In this document: piece after piece, positions 1 to 8,875 of the stretch
Layout of the letters: the number at the start of each line of letters is the position of its first letter
How positions within the stretch are numbered: position 1 is the first letter of the stretch
Made by a program: the position numbers and the translations under genes
The notes under the pieces: generated by a model
Seen by the model: the letters and a program-made list of their open reading frames with translations, nothing else
Databases searched by the model: none
What the model was told of the DNA's origin: nothing
NCBI RefSeq assembly: GCF_029581395.1
Contig: NZ_CP121113.1
Coordinates: forward strand, 2,352,001-2,416,000
Length of the DNA stretch: 64,000 nt
DNA from: Roseinatronobacter sp. S2
GTDB taxonomy: Bacteria; Pseudomonadota; Alphaproteobacteria; Rhodobacterales; Rhodobacteraceae
Direction: 5' to 3'

Positions 1-148
1 GGCCTGCCGATTTGGCCAGCGACACGCCAAGCGATTTAAGTAAGGGATATGCAGCTTGCATAAACTGCGCGTCTCAAATGCCGGACCGGCAGACCCCGGC
101 CCACCGTTGGTGCAGGCTTAGTCCCCGCGCGAATGTCCCCTTCAGGCC
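1..148 (+). repeat. MITE-like intergenic repeat, copy A (cut by window edge)
   Basis: This is the right part of a dispersed element that recurs six more times in the window. It contains the internal palindrome TATGCAGCTTGCATA (about 49-63), the right arm of the long inverted repeat (about 85-113) and the terminal sequence CTTCAGGCC near 140-148. The left end lies outside the window. It abuts the 3' side of the Sel1-repeat gene. Confidence 0.8.
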
Positions 149-242
149 TGCCCCCACCCGCCAACGGTGTTGCCTCGACCGGACATGAACATGGTCCAGA
201 CCCTCGCCACCACCGTTGCAGCGGGGAACGCTTGCGCTGGTA

Positions 243-1133
243 TCAGTCACATACCTCGGATTGCCGCGCTATACAGGTTTGCGCCAGTGCGCCCGCATCT
301 GCCTGCGCATCGGGGGGCATGACATCGCGCAGCGCCGCGATCAGGTCCTGCGCAGGATCGTGGCCTGCGTTTTGCGCGTTCAGCGCCCATGCCAGCGCAA
401 GGCGGTAACTGCCCCGCCCGCCCCGACCGCGTGCCTGCATCAGCGCCAGATTATACATTGCAGGGGCAAAGCCCGCATGGGCTGCGCGCAGATACCAGCC
501 GCGCGCGGCGGCGGCATCCTGCGCCACGCCGTGACCTGCCGCCAAGGCGCGGGCCAGTTCAAATTTCGCCGCAACATGGCCTTGCCCTGCGGCCTGTTCG
601 AACCAGTGCGCAGCCTGTTGGGGGTGCCCCCCCTCCATCAGCAGGGTCGCCAGCGCGAATTGCGCCTGTGCGTGACCTTGCTGTGCGGCCTGTTCATACC
701 AATGCCGGGCTGCATCGGGGTCACCTTCACCTGCCAGCCCCTGATCAAGGATAAGCCCCGACATGAATTGCGCAGTCACATCACCGGCCTGCGCGGCCCG
801 TTCATACCAATGTTCAGCCTGCACCCAATCATGCCGGTCAAGCGACAGGTCCGCCAGCGCGATTTTCGCGGGCAGGTATCCGGCCTGTGCGGCCTTGTCC
901 AACCAGTGATCCGCCTGATCTGTGCCAATACCACCCTGCCCTGCAAGCGCCAGAACGCCCAGATTGTATTGCGCCAGCACGTCCCCGCGCGATGCCAGCG
1001 GTTGCAGGATCTGCACCGCGCGGTCACTATCGCCCCGATCCAGATATGCCAGCGCATCATCGACGCGCAATTGCGCATTCGCGCCTGTGGGGTGCGCCAT
1101 CAACGCCAGCGCCACACATACCATTCGTATCAC
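243..1133 (-). CDS. Secreted Sel1-repeat (tetratricopeptide-like) protein
   Basis: The 296-residue product begins with a signal peptide ending near ANA-Q (residues 19-21) and then consists of tandem Sel1-like repeats, seen as recurring AQYNLG, A-WYERAAQAG and A-FELA blocks from about residue 50 to 260. Sel1 repeats form alpha-solenoids that bind protein partners, so a periplasmic scaffold role is likely; the partner is unknown. The start is a GTG at 1133, which keeps Arg3 in the signal peptide n-region; an ATG at 1124 would remove that charge. The gene stands alone on this strand, and a dispersed repeat follows its 3' end. Confidence 0.8.
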   Translation of the reverse strand: MIRMVCVALALMAHPTGANAQLRVDDALAYLDRGDSDRAVQILQPLASRGDVLAQYNLGVLALAGQGGIGTDQADHWLDKAAQAGYLPAKIALADLSLDRHDWVQAEHWYERAAQAGDVTAQFMSGLILDQGLAGEGDPDAARHWYEQAAQQGHAQAQFALATLLMEGGHPQQAAHWFEQAAGQGHVAAKFELARALAAGHGVAQDAAAARGWYLRAAHAGFAPAMYNLALMQARGRGGRGSYRLALAWALNAQNAGHDPAQDLIAALRDVMPPDAQADAGALAQTCIARQSEVCD

Positions 1134-1273
1134 GTTTCCCGCGCCCCGTATTTGCCCTGCTTTCGGTTTCTATACTTTGGGGTCGGGGCGCTGTCACGCC
1201 TTTGTGACATGCGCGCGACAGCTTGCGCCAGTGATGCAGGGACTTTATGCGTAGCGCACGAAAAGGAGGCCCC

Positions 1274-1897
1274 ATGACACCCGACCAGATTGAAGCGCTT
1301 TTCACCCGTTCCGATGGCAGTTTTCTGTGCGCACGCTGGGGCCGGCCCATCGTGCCGGTGATCTTCGGGGTGGAAGATGCCACGCTCGCCACCATCAAGG
1401 GCGCGATTGAAGCGGTTGTGGCACTTGCCGGTCACAAAATGGCGGAAACCGATCCCGAACTTGGCGCAAACCTGATGGTTTTTGTCTTCAGGGACTGGTC
1501 GGAATTGCTGGATGTGCCCAATCTGGACCGGCTGGTTGACGGGCTGAACCCACTGGTTGCGCGGTTGCGCGCGGCAGGGGCGAACCAGTATCGCGTGTTC
1601 CGGTTTGACGAGCGGAACGCAATCCGCGCGGCGTTCGTGTTTGTGCAGATGGATGAGGCATTATCCGATGTGCCCGCCGATGTTCTGGCACTGTCACAGG
1701 CGGTGCAGGTCATCCTGCTGTGGTCTGATCGTGCATTCACAGACATGTCGGCGCTGGCGGTCCATCAGGGCCAGACCATCCTGCGCCCCGAGATTGCAGG
1801 CGTTATCCGTGCGGCCTATGATCCTGTCCTGCCCGCTGTCTCTGATGACCGCACCCATGCGCTGCGCCTGTCTGCGCGTATCCGTGCGCATCAATAG
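1274..1897 (+). CDS. Conserved hypothetical protein, cytosolic
   Basis: This 207-residue protein has no signal peptide or membrane segment and I cannot assign a family with confidence. The start is the ATG at 1274, because a strong AAGGAGG site ends about 5 bases before it; an in-frame upstream ATG at 1247 has no such site. The sequence is mixed alpha/beta with a conserved-looking stretch FVFRDWSELLDVPNL near residue 70 and an acidic, globular composition. It is transcribed divergently from the Sel1 gene and followed by a repeat element and then xthA. Confidence 0.75.
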   Translation: MTPDQIEALFTRSDGSFLCARWGRPIVPVIFGVEDATLATIKGAIEAVVALAGHKMAETDPELGANLMVFVFRDWSELLDVPNLDRLVDGLNPLVARLRAAGANQYRVFRFDERNAIRAAFVFVQMDEALSDVPADVLALSQAVQVILLWSDRAFTDMSALAVHQGQTILRPEIAGVIRAAYDPVLPAVSDDRTHALRLSARIRAHQ

Positions 1898-1906
1898 GGG
1901 ATTGTG

Positions 1907-2133
1907 GGCCTTTTGCGGACATCGGGAAAGCCCCAAGGCGCGGAGCAAAGGGCGCAGCCCGCCGCGCCATCGGTGGGCCGTCCCGCGGCCTGCCGATTTG
2001 GCTGATGGCTGGCCAAGCCTTTGAAGTAAGGATATGCAGCCTGCATAAACTGCATTCTTATAATGTCGGATCGGCAGACCCCGACCCACCACTGGCGCGG
2101 GCTTTATCCAAGCGCTAATGACCGCAAAAGGCC
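1907..2133 (+). repeat. MITE-like intergenic repeat, copy B (complete)
   Basis: This complete copy has perfect 12-bp terminal inverted repeats, GGCCTTTTGCGG at 1907-1918 and its complement at 2122-2133. Inside lies an imperfect long inverted repeat (1963-1996 against 2071-2099) enclosing a small hairpin TATGCAGCCTGCATA. It fills the gap between two co-directional genes, the only full copy with both flanks visible that is not between convergent genes. No clear target-site duplication is visible. Confidence 0.85.
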
Positions 2134-2237
2134 AGAATTCCCTCCCCTTGCAGCCCTCAAGCGCTTTCGGTCTTGCCCAGCACCGGTGCGAACTGGCACA
2201 AGCGGGCCATCCCTGCGCCCAGCGAAAGGTCCGGTTC

Positions 2238-3047
2238 ATGAAAATCGCCAGTTTCAACATCAATGGCATCAAGGCCCGCGCGGGCGCGCTGACGCGCTGG
2301 CTGGATGACGCATCGCCAGACCTGCTGGTGATGCAGGAAATCAAATCCACCGATGAGACATTCCCGCGTGAGTTGATAGAGGATCGCGGCTATAATCTGC
2401 ACACGCATGGGCAAAAAGGGTTCAACGGCGTGGCCATTGCCAGCAAACTGCCGCTGGAAGATGTGGTCTGCGGCCTGCCCGGCGATGAGGACGATGTGCA
2501 GGCCCGCTGGATAGAAGCCACAGTCACAGGCGACAGCCACGCGCTGCGGGTGTGCGGGCTGTACCTGCCCAACGGGAACCCGGTTGAGCTGGACACGCAG
2601 GGCCAGCCGGTGGCGGGCGGCAAATACGCCTATAAGCTGGCATGGATGGCCCGCATGGAGGCGCGCTTGCGCGATCTGCTGGCGATGGAAATACCGCTGG
2701 CGGTGATGGGGGATTACAACATCATCCCGCAGGCCGAAGATGCCGCGCGCCCCGATGCATGGACGGAGGATGCGCTGTTTCGCCTGCCATCACGCATGGC
2801 GTTCCGGCGCATGGTGCATCTGGGGTTTACCGATGCCTTGCACGCCGTCAATCCGGCGCCGGGGCAATACACGTTCTGGGATTATCAGGCGGGGGCGTGG
2901 GCGCGCAATGACGGCATCCGCATTGACCATATCTTGCTGAATGCCCATGCCGCCGATCTGTTGCGCGATTGCCGGATCGACACGGAAACGCGCGCGGGCG
3001 AAAAACCCTCAGACCATGTGCCCATCTGGGCGGAACTGGCCGTATAG
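2238..3047 (+). CDS. xthA: Exodeoxyribonuclease III (AP endonuclease)
   Basis: The 269-residue product matches the exonuclease III family in length and motifs: NINGIKAR at the start, the metal-binding Glu in MQEIKS, the catalytic GDYNI block and the C-terminal SDHVPIW with the active-site histidine. It cleaves the backbone 5' to abasic sites and trims 3' blocks during base excision repair. The start at 2238 is chosen because MKIASFNING is the canonical N-terminus; the frame is open further upstream only through repeat-element sequence. It is transcribed away from the repeat, so its promoter may overlap the end of copy B. Confidence 0.97.
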   Translation: MKIASFNINGIKARAGALTRWLDDASPDLLVMQEIKSTDETFPRELIEDRGYNLHTHGQKGFNGVAIASKLPLEDVVCGLPGDEDDVQARWIEATVTGDSHALRVCGLYLPNGNPVELDTQGQPVAGGKYAYKLAWMARMEARLRDLLAMEIPLAVMGDYNIIPQAEDAARPDAWTEDALFRLPSRMAFRRMVHLGFTDALHAVNPAPGQYTFWDYQAGAWARNDGIRIDHILLNAHAADLLRDCRIDTETRAGEKPSDHVPIWAELAV

Positions 3048-3108
3048 CGCATCATCCTGTCCGGGCACCGCGCTGATTTGGCCGGGGGGGGCCGCAAGGG
3101 ACAGCCGC

Positions 3109-4440
3109 TTAAAACTCCCGCGTTGCGCCAAGTGATGCACGCAGGTTGCTGAAGGACCGTGACGGAATATTGCTGTCCTGACGTTCCACGCCCAGATGCA
3201 GCACAGGGGCAAACCCCTGCACTGTCAGTTCGCGGTGCATCAGCGATGCGGTCAGGCTAACATTGGTATCACGCGCGGGTGCAAATTGCGGCAATAGCGG
3301 GTTGGACGCGGCATATTGGGTCTGGGATGCAGCCACGCTAAGGCCCGTGGTTATGCCACCTGTATGCGCATATTGCCCGCCAAAATTCACACCTATATCG
3401 CTGCGCGTGTTGAAATCCATGGTCGCGTTCATCTTCGACAGCGTCACGCCCCCGTCCAGCCGGATTTGCGGGGTCAGAATATGGATTGTGTTGACAGACA
3501 GCGCCGTGCGCCACCCGTCCATCGCGTCATTGGCAACCTGCGGGTAACGCAACCTGTCGACATTTGCCCGCAGCGACACATGCGTGCGCGCCCCGAAACG
3601 GCGTTGGAAACTGGCATAGACACCAACCCCTTCCATAACGCGCCCCGCATCCGTGAACGCCGCCTGCAACGTTATGCCCGCACCAATCTGGCGGCCATGA
3701 TCACCCAATACCACCACACCCAGTTCATTGCGCAGACGCCAACTGTTCAGGCGGCTTTCTTCAAACACCTGCCCGTTGGCCATGAGATGCACGCGCCCGC
3801 GCAAATCCTGCCCCAATCTTGGCAACCAAGTCGCCCCGAGCCCCAGATCCACACCGACCCCGCGCTTGACAGGGGCCAGCGGCAGGGGAATGAAACCACC
3901 GACCATGACATGGCTTTCGCCGGACGCCCGCGTTGGGTTTGTTTGCGGCACAATGGCAAAACTGGCATGGCCCTGCCACGTCTTGCGCCGGTCCATGGCG
4001 GTCATGTATTCCTGAATGGCCGCGATTTCCCCCAGCGACAACTGCCCCGCCAATGCGCTGTCGAAATGAAACCTTGCGCGTTCATCCTGTTCGGTCAGGT
4101 AAAGCGCGCGCGCCAGTTCCAGCCGGAACCGTGTGACCTGCGGGGCAAGGGTGACAGTCCGTTCCAGATGCGGCAGCGCGGTGCGCGGGGCGTTTTCGCG
4201 CATATGCGACAGGCCGATAATCCACGCCTGTTCAACTTCATCCTCTGCGGTCTCAATAGTCGCATTTTGGGCGGCCACACGCGCGGTGGCGAAATCTTCG
4301 GCCACCATCAACCGCCCGGCCCGTTCCAGCGTATCTGCCTGAAGGCTGCCAGCGGCACACCAAATCACAACCGCAAGCGCCAGAGCCTTGTCTGAAAAAT
4401 ACATTTTACTGCTCAATACTGCAGCGACATTCGCCGCCAT
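3109..4440 (-). CDS. TPR plus beta-barrel outer-membrane protein (Slam/DUF560-like)
   Basis: The 443-residue product has a signal peptide ending at SLQA, a TPR-like helical part (about residues 40-130, with ARALYLTEQDERARFHFDSAL) and a C-terminal beta-barrel of alternating strands that ends in Phe, as outer-membrane proteins do. This architecture is that of the surface lipoprotein assembly modifier (Slam) family, which moves lipoproteins to the cell surface. The start at 4440 has an AGGAAA site 9 bases upstream; an alternative ATG at 4404 lacks one. No candidate substrate lipoprotein gene lies beside it, so the substrate is unknown. It could instead be a small-solute porin with a TPR domain. 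Confidence 0.7.
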   Translation of the reverse strand: MAANVAAVLSSKMYFSDKALALAVVIWCAAGSLQADTLERAGRLMVAEDFATARVAAQNATIETAEDEVEQAWIIGLSHMRENAPRTALPHLERTVTLAPQVTRFRLELARALYLTEQDERARFHFDSALAGQLSLGEIAAIQEYMTAMDRRKTWQGHASFAIVPQTNPTRASGESHVMVGGFIPLPLAPVKRGVGVDLGLGATWLPRLGQDLRGRVHLMANGQVFEESRLNSWRLRNELGVVVLGDHGRQIGAGITLQAAFTDAGRVMEGVGVYASFQRRFGARTHVSLRANVDRLRYPQVANDAMDGWRTALSVNTIHILTPQIRLDGGVTLSKMNATMDFNTRSDIGVNFGGQYAHTGGITTGLSVAASQTQYAASNPLLPQFAPARDTNVSLTASLMHRELTVQGFAPVLHLGVERQDSNIPSRSFSNLRASLGATREF

Positions 4441-4576
4441 TTTTATGATTTTCCTGATTCTTTCGCAATTTTCGGCGCAAGTCAATCAAACTGCACCGCC
4501 TGCCTGCATATCTTAACCGCTGGTCAATGAAATTGACGCAGTCTTGTCCGGCACAACAATTCTGACAGGCCATGCC

Positions 4577-4903
4577 ATGCGCTACCGCCCACGAAGACAG
4601 CACCTGACCACACCGGTGGGAATAATCCGTGACGGCACACGATTTCTGTCGCATCTGCTCGATCTTTCCGATGCGGGCTTGAAGCTGCAAACCAGTCTGG
4701 AAACCCGACCGGGCGAAGTGTTGCAATTGCATGCGAAAGGGGCTGTCGTTATGGCCGAAGTGCGCTGGATCAAGGGCAACCAGATTGGTTTGCAATTCAC
4801 CAAGGGCGGGTCTGCTGCGGACAAGTCGCGCTTCCTGCTGCGCCTGATGCCGGAAAAGCACCATGTCACCGGCGCAAGGGTCCACGGGTTTACCGAATTA
4901 TAG
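4577..4903 (+). CDS. PilZ domain protein (predicted c-di-GMP receptor)
   Basis: The 108-residue protein is essentially one PilZ domain. The c-di-GMP-binding features are visible: an arginine cluster near the N-terminus (RYRPRR), then LDLSDAGLKL, which matches the D/N-x-S-x-x-G box, and a C-terminal VRWIKGNQIGLQF strand pair. PilZ proteins link c-di-GMP to motility, adhesion or secretion. The gene is divergent from the Slam-like gene. The ATG at 4577 gives a domain-sized product; a TTG at 4544 is possible. No neighbouring diguanylate cyclase is present. Confidence 0.75.
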   Translation: MRYRPRRQHLTTPVGIIRDGTRFLSHLLDLSDAGLKLQTSLETRPGEVLQLHAKGAVVMAEVRWIKGNQIGLQFTKGGSAADKSRFLLRLMPEKHHVTGARVHGFTEL

Positions 4904-4950
4904 CGGCAGAATGTGCGCCCGTGGGGTGGTTGATCAGGTTGCAGCGGGGT

Positions 4951-5038
4951 GGTTTTGGGGCTGAAGCTGACACCCCAAGGCGCGGGATCAAGGGCGCGGG
5001 CTGTATCCAAGCGTGAATGACCGTAAAAGGCCAAAACC
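4951..5038 (+). repeat. MITE-like repeat, copy G (internal deletion derivative)
   Basis: Both ends of the family are present but the centre is missing. The left part reads CTGAAGCTGACACCCCAAGG and jumps to the right-end sequence GCGCGGGCTGTATCCAAGCG, followed by GACCGTAAAAGGCCA. Flanking GGTTTTGG (4951-4958) and CCAAAACC (5031-5038) are inverted repeats. The 88-bp remnant lies between the convergent PilZ and LysR genes. Confidence 0.7.
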
Positions 5039-5064
5039 AACGCCCCCGTGACCTGCAACAGACT

Positions 5065-5982
5065 TTAAACCTTTTCCGCCCTGTCCACCTGCGCTTGCAG
5101 GCGCGCCACTTCCTGCCGCAATCCGCGCACCAGTGCTTCTGCAAAACGGTTTAGCCGCGCAACGCGCCGGTCATCCAGATGCCGGATCAGAAAGAAACTG
5201 CGCGACAGGCTGAAAGTGTCGGGCAGAACCCGCTGGATATCGACGCCTGCGGGAATGGCGAAGTCATGCACCACCGCAATCCCTGCCCCGCTGCGCACCC
5301 AGTTGAACTGCACCGCGACCGAATTCGATGTCAGCGCCACCTGCTCCAGCCCCAGTTGCGCCAGATAATCCAGTTCGCGATCAAAAATCATGTCGGGAAT
5401 ATAGCCAATCACCCGATGCGCACGCAGATCCTGCAAATCCCTGATCGGGGGGTGGGCCGCCAGATAGCGCTTTGATGCCGCCAGATGCAGGTCGTACTCA
5501 GTGATTTTCTGCACCGACAGCCGCCCTGCTTCGGGGGCCGACACGCCAATGGCCATATCCGCTTCGCGCCGCGACAGGTTGAACACACGCGGCAGCGCGA
5601 TGATCTGCACCTCCAGTGCGGGGTTTTCCGCGCAGATCGCGGCCACCACTTGCGGCAACAGGTAATTCGCGCAGCCATCGGGCGCGCCAATGCGGATTTG
5701 TCCTGACAGGCCGGTTCCGCCGGTGGCCTGCGCGGCGTCGCTGGCGGCAATCAAGGCGGTTTCGGCCTCGATGGCGTGGGGCAACAGGCGCGCGCCGTCA
5801 TCTGTCAGCGCATAGCCCTGATGCGAGCGCGTGAACAAACGCCGCCCCAGCCCGTCTTCCAGCCGCGTGATGCGGCGGCCCACTGTGGCGGGGTCCAGCC
5901 GCAGCACCTGCCCTGCCCGCCCAAGGCTTTCGCCCCGCGCAAGCGCTAGAAACACACGCATGTCATCCCAATCCATCATCAT
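5065..5982 (-). CDS. LysR-family transcriptional regulator
   Basis: The product of about 305 residues has an N-terminal winged helix-turn-helix (MRVFLALARGESLGRAGQVL through RRITRLEDGLGRRLF) and a LysR substrate-binding domain from about residue 90. Three consecutive ATG codons (5976, 5979, 5982) make the exact start uncertain; an AAGGGTGA precedes them. It is transcribed divergently from mmsA with about 110 bp between, the usual layout of a LysR regulator and its target, so control of the valine-catabolism operon is likely. The effector cannot be read from the sequence. Confidence 0.9.
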   Translation of the reverse strand: MMMDWDDMRVFLALARGESLGRAGQVLRLDPATVGRRITRLEDGLGRRLFTRSHQGYALTDDGARLLPHAIEAETALIAASDAAQATGGTGLSGQIRIGAPDGCANYLLPQVVAAICAENPALEVQIIALPRVFNLSRREADMAIGVSAPEAGRLSVQKITEYDLHLAASKRYLAAHPPIRDLQDLRAHRVIGYIPDMIFDRELDYLAQLGLEQVALTSNSVAVQFNWVRSGAGIAVVHDFAIPAGVDIQRVLPDTFSLSRSFFLIRHLDDRRVARLNRFAEALVRGLRQEVARLQAQVDRAEKV

Positions 5983-6005
5983 GACAGCCAACGTCACCCT
6001 TTGCA

Positions 6006-6059
6006 AAAATGCAAGACCATTTTGGATTAATCCCTGTTCCCAGCGCGAAAATGCAAGAC
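6006..6059. promoter_or_regulatory. Direct repeat pair in the lysR-mmsA divergent region
   Basis: The 12-mer AAAATGCAAGAC occurs at 6006-6017 and again at 6048-6059, exactly 42 bp apart, which is about four helical turns. The pair lies between the divergent regulator and mmsA, and the second copy ends 36 bp before the mmsA start. This fits binding of a regulator to the same DNA face, but it is not the inverted T-N11-A type typical of LysR proteins. Confidence 0.45.
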
Positions 6060-6095
6060 TATGCTGCACCCCAGATCATTGGACAGGAGGATAGC

Positions 6096-7595
6096 ATGCG
6101 AGAGCTTTCACATTGGATTGACGGGCAGCGCGTTTCAGGCACATCAGGGCGGTTTGCCGATGTGTTCAACCCCGCCACGGGCGAGGTTCAGGCGCGTGTC
6201 CCGCTGGCATCAAAGGACGAGTTGGATGACGCGGTCGCGCGTGCAGCAACCGCACAGGTCAAATGGGGCGCCACAAACCCCCAACGCCGCGCACGCGTCA
6301 TGATGGCGGCGGTTCAGCTGATAAACCGTGACATGGACAAGCTGGCGGAGCAGCTGTCATCCGAGCATGGCAAGACATTCCCCGACGCCAAGGGTGATAT
6401 CCAGCGCGGGCTGGAAGTGATCGAATATTGCATCGGCGCGCCGCAATTGCTGAAGGGCGAATTCACCGACAGCGCTGGCCCCGGCATTGACATGTATTCC
6501 ATGCGCCAGCCGCTGGGCGTGGTTGCGGGCATCACGCCTTTCAACTTTCCGGCCATGATTCCGCTGTGGAAAATGGGGCCTGCACTGGCCTGCGGCAACG
6601 CGATGATCCTGAAACCGTCTGAACGCGACCCGTCCGTGCCGCTGATGTTGGCCGAGATTTTCAAGGAAGCGGGCCTGCCTGACGGCGTGCTGCAAGTGGT
6701 CAACGGCGACAAGGAATCGGTCGATGCGATTCTGGACAATGAGATCATCCAGGCCGTGGGCTTTGTAGGCTCCACCCCGATTGCGCATTACATCTATTCG
6801 CGCGGATGTGCGGCAGGCAAGCGCGTGCAGTGTTTTGGTGGCGCAAAAAACCACATGATCATCATGCCAGATGCCGATATGGATCTGGCCGCCGATGCGC
6901 TGATTGGTGCTGGCTACGGTGCAGCAGGGGAACGTTGCATGGCAATTTCGGTCGCCGTGCCCGTAGGCGAAGGCACGGCAGAGGCGCTGCGCGAACGGCT
7001 GGTGCCAAAAATCGAGGCGTTGAAAGTAGGCCCCTGGACCGCAGGCGATGATGTGGATTACGGCCCCGTTGTCACCGCTGCCGCCAAGGAAAACATCGAA
7101 CGGCTGGTGGAACTCGGCATCGAGCAAGGGGCCGAACTGGCGGTCGATGGTCGCGGATTCAGCCTGCAAGGCTATGAGAACGGCTTCTTTGTCGGCCCAC
7201 ATCTGTTTGACCATGTTACACCTAAGATGGACATCTACCGCAAGGAAATATTCGGCCCTGTTCTGTCGATGGTGCGCGCCGCCAGCTATGAAGAAGCCAT
7301 CGGCCTGGCGATGGATCATGAATATGGCAACGGCACCGCAATCTTTACCCGCGATGGCGATGCTGCGCGCGATTTTGCGCACCGTATCAATATTGGAATG
7401 GTGGGCATCAATGTGCCGATCCCTGTGCCGCTGGCTTATCACACCTTCGGTGGCTGGAAGAAATCGGGCTTTGGCGATCTGAACCAGCACGGGCCGGATG
7501 CGTTCAAGTTCTACACCCGCACCAAAACCGTAACATCGCGCTGGCCAAGCGGGATCAAGGAAGGGGCGGCTTTCAACTTCAAGGCCATGGACTAA
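6096..7595 (+). CDS. mmsA: CoA-acylating methylmalonate-semialdehyde dehydrogenase
   Basis: The 499-residue enzyme converts methylmalonate semialdehyde, NAD+ and CoA to propionyl-CoA, the last step of valine breakdown, and also handles malonate semialdehyde. Family signatures include FNPATGEV near the start, TPFNFPAMIPLWKMGPALA, and the catalytic cysteine in AGERCMAIS. The start at 6096 follows GGACAGGAGG with ideal spacing and gives the usual family length. It is the first gene of a four-gene block with the acyl-CoA dehydrogenase, hydrolase and mmsB, although a hairpin and a 137-bp gap separate it from the next gene. Confidence 0.97.
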   Translation: MRELSHWIDGQRVSGTSGRFADVFNPATGEVQARVPLASKDELDDAVARAATAQVKWGATNPQRRARVMMAAVQLINRDMDKLAEQLSSEHGKTFPDAKGDIQRGLEVIEYCIGAPQLLKGEFTDSAGPGIDMYSMRQPLGVVAGITPFNFPAMIPLWKMGPALACGNAMILKPSERDPSVPLMLAEIFKEAGLPDGVLQVVNGDKESVDAILDNEIIQAVGFVGSTPIAHYIYSRGCAAGKRVQCFGGAKNHMIIMPDADMDLAADALIGAGYGAAGERCMAISVAVPVGEGTAEALRERLVPKIEALKVGPWTAGDDVDYGPVVTAAAKENIERLVELGIEQGAELAVDGRGFSLQGYENGFFVGPHLFDHVTPKMDIYRKEIFGPVLSMVRAASYEEAIGLAMDHEYGNGTAIFTRDGDAARDFAHRINIGMVGINVPIPVPLAYHTFGGWKKSGFGDLNQHGPDAFKFYTRTKTVTSRWPSGIKEGAAFNFKAMD

Positions 7596-7602
7596 GACCA
7601 TC

Positions 7603-7623
7603 AGGGGGGCTTCGCGCCCCCCT
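7603..7623 (+). terminator. Hairpin after mmsA
   Basis: AGGGGGGC and GCCCCCCT pair perfectly around a five-base loop immediately after mmsA. There is only a weak following T-run, so it may be a partial terminator or an mRNA-stabilising hairpin that sets mmsA apart from the downstream genes. Confidence 0.55.
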
Positions 7624-7732
7624 CTTGGCGCTGGCGCGCCAATTCACCCCTTGCGGAGTATTTTACGGCAAGATGAAATATTGCTGAAAGATTCCCGCAC
7701 TATCGGGGAACTGGACTTTTTGGGAGGATGCA

Positions 7733-8875
7733 ATGGATTTCAGTTTGACCGAGGAGTCGGACGCGATTTTTGATATGGCGCGCGCGTTCGGGGCCGAGCA
7801 TATCGCACCATTTGCCCGCGCGTGGGAAGCGCAAGGCACCATCCCGAAAGAATTGTGGGGCAAACTGTCAGAGCTGGGCTTTGGGGGCCTCTATGTGCGC
7901 GAAGAAAGTGGCGGCGCGGGATTGTCGCGGCTGGATGCGACGCTGATATTTGAAGCGCTGTCCATGGCCTGCCCGTCAGTTGCGGCGTTTTTGTCCATTC
8001 ACAACATGTGCGCGGCCATGATCGACAAATTCGGGTCCGACCAGATGCGCGCTGATCTGTTGCCGCGCGTGGTCAGCCTGGAGTGTTTCATGTCCTATTG
8101 CCTGACCGAACCGGGGTCCGGGTCGGACGCGGCGGCGCTGAAAACGCGCGCCACACGCGACAACGCAGGCTATGTGCTGAACGGCACCAAGGCGTTCATT
8201 TCGGGCGCAGGGTATTCGGACGGCTATATTGTCATGGCGCGCACGGGCGAGCATGGGCCGCGCGGCATATCTGCGCTGGTGGTGATGGATGGCGCGCAGG
8301 GCTTGAGTTTCGGCGGGCTGGAAGACAAGATGGGCTGGCGGTCCCAGCCCACGCGTCAGGTGCAGTTTGATGATTGCCATGTGGGGGCGGACGCCCTGCT
8401 GGGCGAGGAAGGGCACGGGTTCCGCTATGCGATGGCGGGGCTTGACGGGGGGCGGCTGAATATCGCCGCGTGCTCGCTCGGGGGGGCGCAGGCGGCGCTT
8501 AATGCGACATTGGCCTATATGGGCGAACGGCACGCTTTTGGCCAAAGCATCGACCAGTTTCAGGCGCTGCAATTCCGGCTGGCGGATATGGAGATCGAGA
8601 TGCAGGCCGCGCGCGTGTTCCTGCGTCAGGCGGCATGGAAGCTGGACCAAGGCGCGCCGGATGCCACGAAATTCTGCGCCATGGCCAAGAAATTCGTGAC
8701 CGAAGCGGGCAGCCGCGTGGCTGATCAATGCCTGCAATTACATGGCGGTTATGGATATTTAGGCGATTACGGCATTGAAAAACTGGTGCGTGACCTGCGG
8801 GTTCACCAGATTCTGGAGGGGACAAATGAAATCATGCGCCTGATTGTTGCGCGCCAGATGCTGGCGGCGCGCTGA
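7733..8875 (+). CDS. Acyl-CoA dehydrogenase, probably isobutyryl-CoA dehydrogenase
   Basis: The 380-residue flavoenzyme has the acyl-CoA dehydrogenase signatures CLTEPGSGSDAAAL and ILEGTNEIMRLI, the latter carrying the catalytic glutamate. Its length and position between mmsA and the 3-hydroxyisobutyryl-CoA hydrolase point to oxidation of isobutyryl-CoA to methacrylyl-CoA in valine catabolism; this substrate is inferred from context. The start follows GGGAGGATGCA. Its stop codon overlaps the next start by one base, showing translational coupling. Confidence 0.93.
   Translation: MDFSLTEESDAIFDMARAFGAEHIAPFARAWEAQGTIPKELWGKLSELGFGGLYVREESGGAGLSRLDATLIFEALSMACPSVAAFLSIHNMCAAMIDKFGSDQMRADLLPRVVSLECFMSYCLTEPGSGSDAAALKTRATRDNAGYVLNGTKAFISGAGYSDGYIVMARTGEHGPRGISALVVMDGAQGLSFGGLEDKMGWRSQPTRQVQFDDCHVGADALLGEEGHGFRYAMAGLDGGRLNIAACSLGGAQAALNATLAYMGERHAFGQSIDQFQALQFRLADMEIEMQAARVFLRQAAWKLDQGAPDATKFCAMAKKFVTEAGSRVADQCLQLHGGYGYLGDYGIEKLVRDLRVHQILEGTNEIMRLIVARQMLAAR

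Noticed and set aside
216..1277. A long plus-strand frame of 353 codons over the Sel1 gene
   Set aside because: It is antisense to a clear Sel1-repeat protein and its translation is Arg/Pro/Cys-rich with no family features, as expected of a GC-rich shadow frame.
6357..7601. A 414-codon minus-strand frame over mmsA
   Set aside because: mmsA on the other strand has all catalytic motifs and a good ribosome site; the antisense translation is rich in His, Arg and Gln without domain features.
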